A DNA stretch of 64,000 nt from Streptomyces globosus (GCF_003325375.1 NZ_CP030864.1:62001-126000); one strand, 5' to 3'. Shown: positions 47,101 to 55,452, numbered from the stretch's first letter. Notes: generated from the letters alone by a model not told the origin. Numbers and translations are program-made.

Positions 47101-47249
47101 GCGGTGGCGGCTTCGTCGAGGCGGCCGCGCACGCGCAGGGCCAGCGACAGGTTGTTGGCGCCGCTGCCCGGGACCAGCTCGTCGAGGAGCCAGAGGGTGG
47201 TCTCCTTGCGGCTCGCCGGTACGCGGCCGGCCGCGGCTTCGGTGCTCAC
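44154..47249 (-). CDS. kirB: NRPS C-A-T, terminal beta-alanine module (KirB-type)
   Basis: 1,031 residues from GTG 47249 with GGGAGAG upstream. The condensation domain has HHAVSDV at 136-142, so the last Gly of HHxxxDG is Val. The adenylation domain (~460-950) has YVIHTSGSTGRPKG, and a carrier domain near 990 reads GGHSLLAV. No thioesterase follows, so release must be done by another protein. My reading of the specificity residues is D-T-L-Q-L-G-V-I-W-K, close to glycine codes. Context (PanD in the operon, Dieckmann cyclase overlapping) points to beta-alanine. The start overlaps the stop of the cyclase gene by 3 bases. Confidence 0.92.
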   Translation of the reverse strand: MSTEAAAGRVPASRKETTLWLLDELVPGSGANNLSLALRVRGRLDEAATADALGLLTDRFEVLRTVYHRQGAELTRSVVPSLTVGLEEAEHHGSAEEERAVLTAFVARPFTPDGSPLLRALLLHGPDHDVLCLAVHHAVSDVQSTAILRAEFATFYEAVLDGRRPVPAVVPALREPAPSPESRGYWQDRMAGFRSSGLELLCEQRDQPVTTLRGDEVTHVLSAEAHAVVRRLQRELRAPESVVLLTAYAVLLAAHGAGPDLTIGSPVNTRPREAVDAVGYHSNLVVLRLLMDRNATFRDLTALTRRTFMEAMAHKDVPVDDVLDMVERDGSGWRNALFKHVFNYVPFAEDQRTFTLAGAEAELLVVENGFSQFDLEFFVSANQDAATVRAVFYTGVLDRSDVELMVRRYDALLVALGTGADTPIASLEYWSARDHEIIDAANATARAIGLPSVLTGFARRAAADPAAVAVREGDRTATYGALWSAAVDTAARLAEAGVRPGDVVALLMPRGAALAASVFGTWLAGAAYLPLDPQHPAERLAYQLDDTQARVVIVGAGITAPEGRTAVPAADWEQVPRVPVDEAAVKADPDGLAYVIHTSGSTGRPKGIPIRHGSLANHIVDYADRFGVAGSPRPTGWLSTYSFDTSSLELMMPLLHGGHTVVLPDEARTDGTLLAAAVTTHDIGLLQATPTTWRIVAREAADAMAGRVLLTGGEPLPAELATRLLDAGADLWNVYGPTESTIWATAGRVPAGHGGRVDVGAPVANTRIFIADPHGRPLPVGLRGELCVAGVGVASGYHGRPDLTAERFGENAEYGRFHRSGDVARWRPDGRIDLFGRMDRQVKLRGNRIEPAEIEAVLLTHPDVEAAAVVVVGDPGADGYLAAFVRVPGRPGAVDELWDHARGQLPRSVVPHRFIAVDAFPRTGSDKVDHLALAEQAARHCGPAVAGPGAEPAAGAQDDDLTSTVVGLFAELLDRSDLDAGAHFFANGGHSLLAVALAQRIKDITGVRLALTDVFETPTPAALADRLRRLV

Positions 47250-48100
47250 GCGTGCTCTCCCGGGCGGCTCGCCAGGACCTTGCCGACGGCTTCGGCGATG
47301 GCGGGGGTGCGCAGGAGGTCCCGGTGCTCGGCCTCGAAGCGCCACTCGTCGGCGACCTCGATGGGGGCGACGCCGGGTGTGGTGCGCATCCGGTTCAGCC
47401 CGCTGGTCGCACTGGCGGAGGTGACGACCGTGGCCCCGCTCCAGCCGGGGCGCGGGTCGAGGTGGGCGGCGGTGCCGAGATAGGACATGAACGAGCCGAC
47501 CAGCTGCACGAGTTCGCCGGCGTAGTCCTCGTCGAGTCCGGCCCGCCGCAGCGCCGCGGTGCCGATCGGGCGGAAGGTCGTGTACAGGCCGGCGGCGAAG
47601 GAGGCCGGAGTGGTGTCGGGCCGATCGGCGAGGCGCTCGGCGGCGGCAGACAGCTCAGCCGTCTCCTCCGGGGTCAGAACGGTGGTCATGTTGCCGATGA
47701 CCCGGCCGAACTGGAGGTGGACGGTGGGCACATCGACAAGCTCGGGGTCGAACAACACCACACGCGGCGTGGTCTGCTGCCGTGCGCCGATCTTCTCGGC
47801 GAGAACGCCGGCGAAGACGGAGCCCGCGCAGTAGCCGAGCACGGCGCGAACCGTGCGGCCGGATGCGGCCACCTCGGAGAGCCAGGGCTCCAGGTAGCTG
47901 TCGTCCAAGGCGTCGGTCTCGGGGTCGCGGACCGGGGCGACGGTCTGCCACAGGTCGCAGTCCAGCTTCAGACCGGGCGCCAGATCGGCGAATCCGCCCT
48001 CGTTCCGCCCCGTCACCGGGAAATCGGCCGCGAGCACGATATCGCTGCCTGCGTCGACTCCTGCATCCGAAACGACATTCCACACTGTGGGGTTGGGCAT
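47246..48100 (-). CDS. kirHI: Cys-dependent Dieckmann cyclase, alpha/beta-hydrolase fold (KirHI-type)
   Basis: 284 residues. The nucleophile elbow is GYCAGSV, with Cys91 where hydrolases have Ser. Asp118 (LFDPE) and His259 (EAEHRDLL) complete a plausible Cys-Asp-His triad. TrdC, NcmC and KirHI-type enzymes have this arrangement and release PCP-bound beta-ketoamides by carbon-carbon bond formation to tetramic acids or pyridones. Here it is the first gene of the leftward operon and overlaps the NRPS that ends in a bare carrier domain, which fits pyridone formation from a beta-alanine amide. An ordinary thioesterase is less likely because of the Cys nucleophile. Confidence 0.88.
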   Translation of the reverse strand: MPNPTVWNVVSDAGVDAGSDIVLAADFPVTGRNEGGFADLAPGLKLDCDLWQTVAPVRDPETDALDDSYLEPWLSEVAASGRTVRAVLGYCAGSVFAGVLAEKIGARQQTTPRVVLFDPELVDVPTVHLQFGRVIGNMTTVLTPEETAELSAAAERLADRPDTTPASFAAGLYTTFRPIGTAALRRAGLDEDYAGELVQLVGSFMSYLGTAAHLDPRPGWSGATVVTSASATSGLNRMRTTPGVAPIEVADEWRFEAEHRDLLRTPAIAEAVGKVLASRPGEHA

Positions 48101-48512
48101 ATCGATCCCCCGAAAGTAAAAGTTTCGTCGATTGCTTTTTCTCGACCATCTCCGGCCAGGCCAGGGCAGAGCTTAGGGTCGCCAATCGGCACTGTCCACA
48201 AGCAGATGATCATGCTCGCCGACTCTGCGGTCGGAGGCACTTCGAACCCGCGGAATATCCACCCCAAGCATTTCGGACACGCTGCGAGCGGTTTCCGCCA
48301 ATCCCTGTCGCGACCCGCCCCCATTTCCGGGAAGTTTCACAGGCCACGCACCCCTTCGGGCGTATGGGACGCCACCTGGACACCCATCGAGGACCCCTGG
48401 GCGGAACTTCCGGGATGTCCCGGTTCGCCGCGTGACGGCCGCCACATGCGAAGGTCCGACACCCCCTCGGACCCCGGCCGGATCACGGTGTCCTGTGGTG
48501 CGGGCAGCCGAC
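48101..48512 (-). promoter_or_regulatory. Upstream region of the tailoring operon and right edge of the cluster
   Basis: The gene-free stretch 48101-48628 separates the cluster from the next gene. Just ahead of the cyclase start are GGGGGA as ribosome site and an AT-richer patch with the inverted pair CGAAA (48111-48115) and TTTCG (48123-48127). The operon promoter should lie within the next ~150 bp. I see no convincing reading frame here; base composition is less coding-like than on either side. Confidence 0.5.
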
Positions 48513-48546
48513 CGGGCCCCGACCCAGGGGAAGGGGTCGGGGCCCG
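48513..48546 (-). terminator. Terminator hairpin after phytase-esterase-like gene
   Basis: A perfect 13-bp stem (CGGGCCCCGACCC with GGGTCGGGGCCCG) and 8-nt loop lies 83 bp past the stop of the leftward gene ending at 48629. It isolates the antibiotic operon from read-through. Confidence 0.75.
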
Positions 48547-48628
48547 GGCGTGGTTGCCGGTCAGCGGCGGAAGGTGTCCTTGGCGTCTTCCACCCCCACC
48601 GGGCGGCCGGCGGGCTGCCGCCGCAGGG

Positions 48629-49795
48629 TCAGCGGATGCCGAGGGCGACGATCTGGGTGATGGCCTCCTCGGCGAAGTTGTCGTCGCTGACGAGGATCAG
48701 CAGCCGCTCGCCGGAGGGCAGGTCCGGGCCCCACGTCATGCCCTCGGTGTTGTCGACGGCGGAGAGGCCCAGGGTGTCGAAGTCCGCGACGAGCTTCTTG
48801 CGCATCGGCATGACGGCCTGCCCGGCCAGCGACTCCGTCCCGCGCACATCGGTCGCCCCGCGGGTGGTGGCGTCGAAGAGGCGGATCTTGTAGCCCGCGC
48901 CGGCGACCCAGGTGCGTTCGAGCACGAGGTAGCGGTCGGGCTGGTCGGGGAACGCGAGGATGGACGGGACTCCGGTGTCCGGGCCCCACGGGCTGGCGGG
49001 GTCGTTCTCGGCGAAGATCTTCTCCAGCGGGTAGGCGAACTGGCCGAGGACGCGGCCGCCGCGGTCCTGTTGCGTGACGCGGACCAGCGCTCCGTTGTCC
49101 ACGTCCGGCTCGGGGCCGTCCTGGAGCAGCGGGCCCTCGACCGCGCTGGTCACCACCTTGCCCCGGGAGCCGAAGGTGAACGCCTCGACCGCCTGGTTCC
49201 GGCGCGGGCCGCGCTCCTCCATCGTGATCTCGTAGTTCGGCGGCAGCCGCAGCTCGCCGAAGTGGTCACCGGTGGCGGTGGCGTACCGGATGGACGGCTG
49301 GACCACCGGCGGGCCGACCTCCTTGGGACGGTCGCCCTCCTGGGCCCACCAGTAGTCGCAGCTGCGCGGGTCGACCCGGATCTCCTCCGGGTCGACGGCC
49401 TTGCCGTCCCCCGCGGTGGGGGGCAGGTAGACCGCGCCGTCGGGCTGGAGGAAGGGGTGGGTACCGGTGAAGTCGACCGCGTGCACCCCGCCGGCGTCCA
49501 CGTCCAGCTTCGCCGTGTAGAAACGGGCGGGCTGGAGGTATGAACGGTCGTCGCTGATGAACACGTACTCGCCGGTGCACGGGTTGCGGTCGATGCCGGA
49601 CAGGCCGCCGACCGTGGTGTCCTGGAAGACGAGCTTGTGCGGAACGGTCTTTTCACCGAGCAGGCGGGCCTGTACGGCGCGCCCCGCCCCCTGCCCGGGG
49701 GGTTCGGGTTGGGCGGCGGCAGCCACGGCGGGGGCCAGGGTCGAGGTCAGCAGCAGGGCGGCGGTGCACGCACGGCGCATCAGAGAAGAACTCAC
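48629..49795 (-). CDS. Secreted phytase-esterase-like protein
   Basis: About 388 residues. GTG 49795 (alternative ATG 49780) gives a clean signal peptide: MRRACTAALLL, a hydrophobic core, then AAAAQP. The mature part resembles the esterase-like-activity-of-phytase family: GGLSGIDRNPCTGEYVFISDDRS, given here by its key residues GLSGID and SDDRS, then DPEEIRVDP, NQAVEAFTF and a C-terminal NTEGMTWGPDL. It is probably a beta-propeller phosphodiesterase/esterase-like enzyme acting outside the cell; the substrate is unknown. It is monocistronic between two hairpins. Confidence 0.85.
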   Translation of the reverse strand: MSSSLMRRACTAALLLTSTLAPAVAAAAQPEPPGQGAGRAVQARLLGEKTVPHKLVFQDTTVGGLSGIDRNPCTGEYVFISDDRSYLQPARFYTAKLDVDAGGVHAVDFTGTHPFLQPDGAVYLPPTAGDGKAVDPEEIRVDPRSCDYWWAQEGDRPKEVGPPVVQPSIRYATATGDHFGELRLPPNYEITMEERGPRRNQAVEAFTFGSRGKVVTSAVEGPLLQDGPEPDVDNGALVRVTQQDRGGRVLGQFAYPLEKIFAENDPASPWGPDTGVPSILAFPDQPDRYLVLERTWVAGAGYKIRLFDATTRGATDVRGTESLAGQAVMPMRKKLVADFDTLGLSAVDNTEGMTWGPDLPSGERLLILVSDDNFAEEAITQIVALGIR

Positions 49796-49884
49796 CCGGT
49801 GATCATGGCCCGTGTCGAGCCGGGGCACAGTCGCCCGATCGGGTAGGAGCCGCGCCGCGCGGGTTGTGGTGCCACCTGACGGCC

Positions 49885-49924
49885 GGGCGGACGGGCGGAC
49901 GGGCGGACGGGCGGACGGGCGGAC
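49885..49924. repeat. (GGGCGGAC)5 tandem repeat
   Basis: Five perfect 8-bp copies lie between the GH74 terminator hairpin and the start of the phytase-esterase-like gene. Being intergenic and just upstream of that start, it could vary in copy number and alter the promoter spacing. No function was seen. Confidence 0.9.
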
Positions 49925-49957
49925 GGGGCCGCAGGCTGTCGGGTCTGCGGCCCCGTC
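49922..49957 (-). terminator. Terminator hairpin after GH74 gene
   Basis: A perfect 13-bp stem (GACGGGGCCGCAG with CTGCGGCCCCGTC) and 10-nt loop lies 10 bp past the stop of the GH74 gene. Confidence 0.8.
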
Positions 49958-49967
49958 GGGGGTCGGA

Positions 49968-52589
49968 TCAGGAGGGGTCGCCGTACTGGAGGCCGCGGCC
50001 GTTGGTGCCTACGTACACGCGGCCGAAGGCGTCGGGGTCGCCGGTGATGACGCCGGTGCCGCCGATGCTGCCCCACTGGTGGGCGTCGTCGTTGACGCGG
50101 AGCCAGGTGGCGCCCTTGTCGGTGGAGCGGAAGACGCCGGTGGTGTCCTTGACGGTGCCGATCAGGTACAGGGCCTGGTAGGAGGCGCCCGGTGCGGCCT
50201 TGCCGAAGCCGATGGCGGAGGCCGACTTCACCGCGGCGAGCCCGGTGAAGGTGCGGCCGCCGTCGGTGGAGTGCAGGAGGCCGTGGGCGCCTCCGGCGAT
50301 CCACAGGTCCCCCGCGGCTCCGGGGACCGCCTTGAGCCGGCCGCCGGCGGGCAGGCCCGCGGCGCGGGCGGTGAAGGTCGCGCCGCCGTCGGTGCTGGCG
50401 TACAGGGTGCCGCCGGACAGGGAGTAGAACGTCCGGGCCGAGGAGCGGTCGGCGACGACGGCGGCGTCGGCGCCCAGGCCGTTGACCTTCGACCAGCTCG
50501 CTCCCCTGTCCGTCGAGCGGTACGGGGGCTGGCCGGTCTGCGTCCAGACGATGGCCGAGCCGTCGGCGGAGAGCGCCACCCTGCCGGTGTCGGCGCCGGC
50601 CACCGGTTCGGAGGCGAAGCCGTTCCAGGTGCGGCCGCCGTCGGTGGAGTAGGCGCCGTCCTGCGCGCCGCCCCGGCCGACGCGGACCATCATCGAGGGG
50701 TTGGACTGTGCGAAGTCGATCGATGTGCTGTTGGTCATCATCGGGTTCTTCAGCCGGCCGGCGGGCACCTCGGTCAGGGAGTCGTGGCGGAATCCGCCGA
50801 GGTCGCCCATGGCCGTGATGACGTGGGCGCCGCCGGGCGGGGCGATCGCGTCCAGCAGTGCGGTCTCCTCCAGCCCGCGGGCGCCCACGTGCCAGTGGCT
50901 GGTGCCGCCGCTGTCGGAGGCGTTGGCGTCCTTGCTGCGCAGGATGCCGCTGCCGGTGCCGTACAGCACGTGCCCGGAGTCGAAGGGGTCGATGGCCAGG
51001 GCGGTCATCCAGTGCCCGGTGCCGGTGCCGACGTACGGGGCGGCGGAAGCGTCCCGTACGGACTTGTCGGCCAGGGCCTTCCACGTCGTGCCGCCGTCGG
51101 TGGTCCGGTAGACCTCGTCCTCCGGCCACCAGCGGCCGAGGGTGGTGACCATCACCGTGGAGGGCTTGCGCGGGTCGACGGCCAGACCGGAGAACCCGTA
51201 GCTGCCCTGGGAGGGGGAGACGTTCCGCCACGTTCCGCCGGCCGGCGTGTGCTTCCACACCGAGCCCGCCGTCACGCCGTTGGGGCCGAGGGCGTTGGTG
51301 TACGTCAGGTACAGCGAGCCGTCGCCGGAGAGCACGCCGTGCTGCGGCATCTGGCCGGTGGGCTGCCCGGGGACGGCCTGCCAGGTGCTGCCGCCGTCGG
51401 TGGAGCGGTAGAGGGAGGTGTTCCGGTCGGCGACGCCGACGTAGACGGTCTTGCTGCCGGCCGGTCCGTACGTCACGAAGGAGATGCCGGCGCCGCTGCC
51501 CGCCCCGTCCTTGACCGGGAACGAGGAGACCTGGCTCCAGGTCGCGCCGTGGTCGGTGGTGCGCCACAGGCCGTTTTTGCGCGTGCCCAGCAGGAGGGTG
51601 CCGTTGGCCGCGGGGTCGACCGCCAGCCGTTCGCCCGCCCCGCGGCCGTCCTCGTTGCCGCCGAGCTTGAAGGGCAGGTCGGTGCGCTGGAAGGTGCGGC
51701 CGCGGTCCTTGGAGCGGAGGATGGCGCCGTTGCCCGCCCAGTTGTTGGTGTAGGTGCCGGCGGCGAGGTAGAGCCGGTCGGGGTCGACCGGGTCGGTGGC
51801 CAGCGCGTCGATGCCCAGCAGGTTCCAGTCCTTCTCGCCGATCCAGTCGGTCAGCGGGATCCACTGTTCGGCCCCGGTGTCCCAGCGGTAGGCGCCGCCC
51901 ATGTCGGTGCGCGCGTACAGCAGGCCCTTCTCCCGGGGGTTGAACACGAGCCCGGTGACGTAGCCGCCGCCCACCACCTGGGCGTTGCGCCACGTGTACG
52001 GTCCGGACACCGTGGGCCCGGCCGTCCTGACCAGCTTCCACTGCTGGTTGGTGCCGCCGTGGCCGCGGTACTGGATGACTGCCGCGCCGTCGGCCGTGGA
52101 GCCGCCGGAGACGTCCAGGACCTGGCCGCTCCTGCGGGAGGTGAGGACGACGGCACCGGAACCGCTCACCTCGTCGATCCGCCATTCCTGGGAGGTGGAG
52201 GAGGTGTCGGTCTGCTGCTCGGCGGCGGCCGCCTGGGCGGTCGAATCGCCTGCTATGCCCAAAACTTTGCCGCTGTTGCGGTTGACCAGCTCGTAGTGGC
52301 CGTCCCCGGTGGGGCGCAGCTTCCACTGCTGGTTGGCGGTGTTCTGGTCGGTCCACTGCTGGAGGCGGGTGCCGTCGGCGGTGGAGAAGGCGTTGACGTC
52401 CAGCGCCTTGCCGCTGCGTACGGAGACCAGCCGGTAGAAGGCGTTGCCGTCGATCGTCGCGGCCTGGGAGTCGTCCTGCACATACAGGAGATACGGCACG
52501 AGGACGGCGGGCACGCCGAGCAGGAGTCCGGTTCCGGTCCAGCGGCGGCGGTGGCGTCCGCGGGACCGGCCGTTCGTGGGGTTCTTCAT
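49968..52589 (-). CDS. Secreted CBM13-GH74 xyloglucanase-like protein
   Basis: 873 residues. The N-terminus is Arg-rich and followed by a hydrophobic segment (LLLGVPAVLVPYLLYV) with no clear cleavage site, so it may be a membrane anchor or an unusual signal. Residues ~45-190 form a ricin-type CBM13 with QQW repeats. The rest (~200-873) is a GH74 double beta-propeller: YARTDMGGAYRWD with the conserved Asp, many S-x-D-x-G-x-T-W Asp-box repeats, and a C-terminal GTNGRGLQYGD. It would cleave xyloglucan or a related beta-glucan outside the cell. It follows the GH10 gene by 42 bp, likely as one transcript. Confidence 0.9.
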   Translation of the reverse strand: MKNPTNGRSRGRHRRRWTGTGLLLGVPAVLVPYLLYVQDDSQAATIDGNAFYRLVSVRSGKALDVNAFSTADGTRLQQWTDQNTANQQWKLRPTGDGHYELVNRNSGKVLGIAGDSTAQAAAAEQQTDTSSTSQEWRIDEVSGSGAVVLTSRRSGQVLDVSGGSTADGAAVIQYRGHGGTNQQWKLVRTAGPTVSGPYTWRNAQVVGGGYVTGLVFNPREKGLLYARTDMGGAYRWDTGAEQWIPLTDWIGEKDWNLLGIDALATDPVDPDRLYLAAGTYTNNWAGNGAILRSKDRGRTFQRTDLPFKLGGNEDGRGAGERLAVDPAANGTLLLGTRKNGLWRTTDHGATWSQVSSFPVKDGAGSGAGISFVTYGPAGSKTVYVGVADRNTSLYRSTDGGSTWQAVPGQPTGQMPQHGVLSGDGSLYLTYTNALGPNGVTAGSVWKHTPAGGTWRNVSPSQGSYGFSGLAVDPRKPSTVMVTTLGRWWPEDEVYRTTDGGTTWKALADKSVRDASAAPYVGTGTGHWMTALAIDPFDSGHVLYGTGSGILRSKDANASDSGGTSHWHVGARGLEETALLDAIAPPGGAHVITAMGDLGGFRHDSLTEVPAGRLKNPMMTNSTSIDFAQSNPSMMVRVGRGGAQDGAYSTDGGRTWNGFASEPVAGADTGRVALSADGSAIVWTQTGQPPYRSTDRGASWSKVNGLGADAAVVADRSSARTFYSLSGGTLYASTDGGATFTARAAGLPAGGRLKAVPGAAGDLWIAGGAHGLLHSTDGGRTFTGLAAVKSASAIGFGKAAPGASYQALYLIGTVKDTTGVFRSTDKGATWLRVNDDAHQWGSIGGTGVITGDPDAFGRVYVGTNGRGLQYGDPS

Positions 52590-52631
52590 GGGGGGTTGTT
52601 CTCCTTGCGTGGTGCTGTGGCTCGGGGCGGG

Positions 52632-55007
52632 TCAGCGCTGCAGGGTGAGGAGACCCGGCCGGTACGGCAGTCGGTCGTACGGGCCGCCTGCTGCGGGGGA
52701 CTTGCCCTGGTAGAGGAACCGCAGGTTGCAGGGATCGATGGTCATGGTCTGGTCGGGGTTGTCGCGGACCAGGTCACCGTGGCTGATGTCGTTGGTCCAG
52801 GTGGCACCGCTGTTCACCTTGCCCGCGAAGGGGTTGCCCTCGCTGTCGGCCTGCGGGGTCCACGAACCGCTGAGGCTGGAGGCCGTGAACGAGCGGAAGT
52901 AGCGCGCCTGGTTCGCACCCCTCGCCTCGACGATCATGAGGTACTGGTTCTGGCCCTGGACCTTGTAGACCTGCGGCGCCTCGAACAGGTTGGCGGGCGT
53001 GTCGCTCATGACTGTGGTGTACGAGGAGCCGAAGTTGCCCGGGAAGTTTCCGATGGGCATGCTCGCCCGGTAGATCTTGCCGTTGTCACCGGCGAAGAAC
53101 AGGTACATGTTGTGGTCGTCGGCGATCAGGGTCTGGTCGATCGGGCCGGTGGGGGATTCGCTGCGGGGGATGCTGCCGGTGAACAGCGGCTGCGGCGCGG
53201 ACCAGCCGTCGGGGTTGGCCGGGTCGCTGGACGTGCGGTAGATGAACGGCCACGGGCCCCACTGGTATGCCAGCACCCAGATCTTCTTGGGCGCGAAGTA
53301 GAACAGCGTGGGGGCCACCGCGGCCTGGCTCATGCCGGTCTGGCGGGCCGACGCCATGTCCGACCAGTTCGTGAAGGGCCCGGACATCATGGAGCCGTAC
53401 GAGGATCCGGAGAAGTTCGACCCGTAGACCAGGTGCTTGCCGTTGTGCGTCACGTGGGTGAAGTCCTTGAGCGAGGCCCACCCGTTGGCCGGCTGCGCCA
53501 GCGCACCCGTCGACGTCCACCGGTACGTGGACGGGAGGGCACAGGTGCCCGTCGGGGCGGGCATTGCCGTGGCCGGTGTCCCGGACGGGCCGGTCCACTT
53601 CTGGTTGCCGCCGGACCAGCAGGAGTGCAGCTGGATCTTGGTGCGGTTGGCGGTGGCCGCGCCGACGGCGTCGAGGCACAGCCCGGAGTGGACCCCGGAG
53701 ATCGTGCCGTCGGCGTTGGCGTTCCACTGCTGGCCGGCGCTGCCGTTGCAGTCCTCGATGACCACCGCGGTGCCGTTGGCCGTGCCGTTGCCCTTGGCGG
53801 CCAGGCACTTGTTGCCGTAGACGGTCAGCTGCTTGCCGGAGGTGCGGGTCCAGCGCTGATTGGGCCGTCCGTGGCAGTCCCACAGCTGCACCTGGGTTCC
53901 GTTGGCCCTGGTGGAGCCCTTGATGTCGATGCAGCGGCCGGAGGCGACGCCCTTGATCGTGCCGGTGCCGGTCCCGGGGGTGGTGCCGGCGGCTGCCTTG
54001 AAGGCGTTCACGACGGCGGTGTAGGCGGCCTTGGGGTTGCCGTTTCCGTCGAACAGCAGGGCGTTCTCTCCCCTGCGCCAGGAGTCGCTGTCGCGGATGC
54101 CCCAGACGGTGATGCCGGTGCACCGTGCGACGGACAGGCAGGCCTTCACCGTGTCGGCGTAGTGGGTCGGCGACGCCTGGGCGATGTCCAGCTCGGTGAT
54201 CTGGACGTCGACGCCCAGGGCGGCGAAGTTGGCCAGGGTGGTCCGGAAGCTTGCCGGGGGGCCGCCGGCGCCGAAGTGGCTCTGGAATCCGACGCAGTCG
54301 ATCGGCACGCCGCGGGACCTGAAGTCCTTGACCATGCTGTAGACGCCCTGCGTCTTGGCGTCCGACCAGTTCTCGATGTTGTAGTCGTTGTAGCAGAGCC
54401 TGGCGGAGGGGTCGGCCGCGCGGGCGGTGCGGAACGCCTCCTCGATGAAGCCGTCGCCCAGCACGTCCTGGAACACCGAGCTGCGGTGCCGGGTGGAGCC
54501 GTCGGCGAACGCCTCGTTGACCACGTCCCAGGAGTGGATCCTGCCCTTGTAGCGGGTCATCAGGGTGGTGATGTGGTTGTTCATCACGCCGCGCAGTGTG
54601 TTCGCGTCGCGGATGGAGCCGACCCAGGACGGGAGCTGCGCGTGCCAGACCGCGGTGTGGCCGCGCAGGCGCTGACCGTGCGCGGCGGCGCGGTTGACGA
54701 TCTGGTCGGCCGGGCCGAAGGTGAACCTGCCGCGGGACGGCTCGACGGCGTCCCACTTCATCTCGTTCTCCGGGGTGACCATGGTGAACTCCCGGTCCAG
54801 GAGGGCGGTGTACTTCGCGTCGCCGAGCCTCCCGGCGGCCACCGCGGTACCGAAGTACCTGCCGGAGGGCGCCGCCTGCGTGCCCAGGGGTGTCGCGGCT
54901 CCCGCGGAGCCGGGGACGAGCGTCACGGCACCGCCGACCAGCGCCGCGGCCGCCAGTCCGATCGCCAGTGTCCGGCGGCGCCGGCCGCGCCGGTGCAGGC
55001 CCTTCAT
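52632..55007 (-). CDS. Secreted GH10-CBM13-GH62 arabinoxylan-degrading fusion
   Basis: 791 residues from ATG 55007 with GGAG upstream. A twin-Arg/Sec-like signal ends near GSAGAA-TP (about 38). GH10 xylanase spans ~40-340, with acid/base Glu165 (WDVVNEAF) and nucleophile Glu272 (ITELD). A ricin-type CBM13 (~350-475) with three Q-x-W repeats follows. The last part (~490-791) has the GH62 arabinofuranosidase signature: YRWTSTG, DFTHVTHNGKHLVYGS, PIDQTLIADDHNMYLFF, and FRFLYQG-like end residues. One chain can thus cut xylan and strip its arabinose. It is adjacent to a sigma factor with an arabinose-binding domain, which suggests co-regulation. Confidence 0.93.
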   Translation of the reverse strand: MKGLHRRGRRRRTLAIGLAAAALVGGAVTLVPGSAGAATPLGTQAAPSGRYFGTAVAAGRLGDAKYTALLDREFTMVTPENEMKWDAVEPSRGRFTFGPADQIVNRAAAHGQRLRGHTAVWHAQLPSWVGSIRDANTLRGVMNNHITTLMTRYKGRIHSWDVVNEAFADGSTRHRSSVFQDVLGDGFIEEAFRTARAADPSARLCYNDYNIENWSDAKTQGVYSMVKDFRSRGVPIDCVGFQSHFGAGGPPASFRTTLANFAALGVDVQITELDIAQASPTHYADTVKACLSVARCTGITVWGIRDSDSWRRGENALLFDGNGNPKAAYTAVVNAFKAAAGTTPGTGTGTIKGVASGRCIDIKGSTRANGTQVQLWDCHGRPNQRWTRTSGKQLTVYGNKCLAAKGNGTANGTAVVIEDCNGSAGQQWNANADGTISGVHSGLCLDAVGAATANRTKIQLHSCWSGGNQKWTGPSGTPATAMPAPTGTCALPSTYRWTSTGALAQPANGWASLKDFTHVTHNGKHLVYGSNFSGSSYGSMMSGPFTNWSDMASARQTGMSQAAVAPTLFYFAPKKIWVLAYQWGPWPFIYRTSSDPANPDGWSAPQPLFTGSIPRSESPTGPIDQTLIADDHNMYLFFAGDNGKIYRASMPIGNFPGNFGSSYTTVMSDTPANLFEAPQVYKVQGQNQYLMIVEARGANQARYFRSFTASSLSGSWTPQADSEGNPFAGKVNSGATWTNDISHGDLVRDNPDQTMTIDPCNLRFLYQGKSPAAGGPYDRLPYRPGLLTLQR

Positions 55008-55384
55008 GCCGCTCCTCGGTGGTTGCGGGGCGCCTCGGAGAGGAGCCGCTCCTGCGTACGGGGCGTGCGGCGTTCACGGGTTTCTCGCGTCATGGTGCGC
55101 TTTCTTCCGGGGATGTGCCGATGGGTGGGGGGCCTCCGGCGCCGGCTCGCATGGTGAGCGGCGGGAAGAACCCCACGAAGTGGAGGCTTGCGAACGCGTG
55201 GCCGCGTAACGGAAAAGCCGCGTCACCCCGGTGATCGCCCCGTGATCCATCTCGCAGGCGAAAAGTGTTACGCCGAGCCCCGCGGTCCGGTCGTGCGTCG
55301 ACGCGGGCCGGTCGGCCCGGAGGGGAAGCGCGCAGTGCCGGAGCCGGGTGCGGGCCCGCCGGTGGTCACCGCGCGGCACCGTCC
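55008..55384 (-). promoter_or_regulatory. Upstream region of the arabinoxylanase operon
   Basis: This gene-free stretch of about 380 bp should hold the GH10 promoter. It has a 7-bp inverted pair GCGTAAC (55204-55210) and GTTACGC (55267-55273) and a direct repeat GTGATC (two copies around 55231-55247). No confident -35/-10 pair could be assigned. Confidence 0.45.
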
Positions 55385-55452
55385 GCGGTGGTCAGCGGGC
55401 GGTGCTCAGCGAACAGCGGTCAGCGGACGGTGGTCAGCGAACGGTGGTCAGG
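55385..55452. repeat. 14-bp imperfect tandem repeat (about 5 copies)
   Basis: Units such as GCGGTGGTCAGCGG, GCGGTGCTCAGCGA and ACGGTGGTCAGCGA run head to tail just downstream of, and into, the last codons of the sigma-factor gene. The core GGTCAGCG is kept. It may be simple slippage or an operator array for the GH10 operon. Confidence 0.8.

Noticed and set aside
47246..48100. Type II thioesterase for the PKS
   Set aside because: Cys replaces the catalytic Ser, and the overlap with a TE-less NRPS fits a Dieckmann cyclase better.
48101..48628. Small gene in the cluster boundary gap
   Set aside because: Candidate frames lack ribosome sites, codon bias and any recognisable motif.
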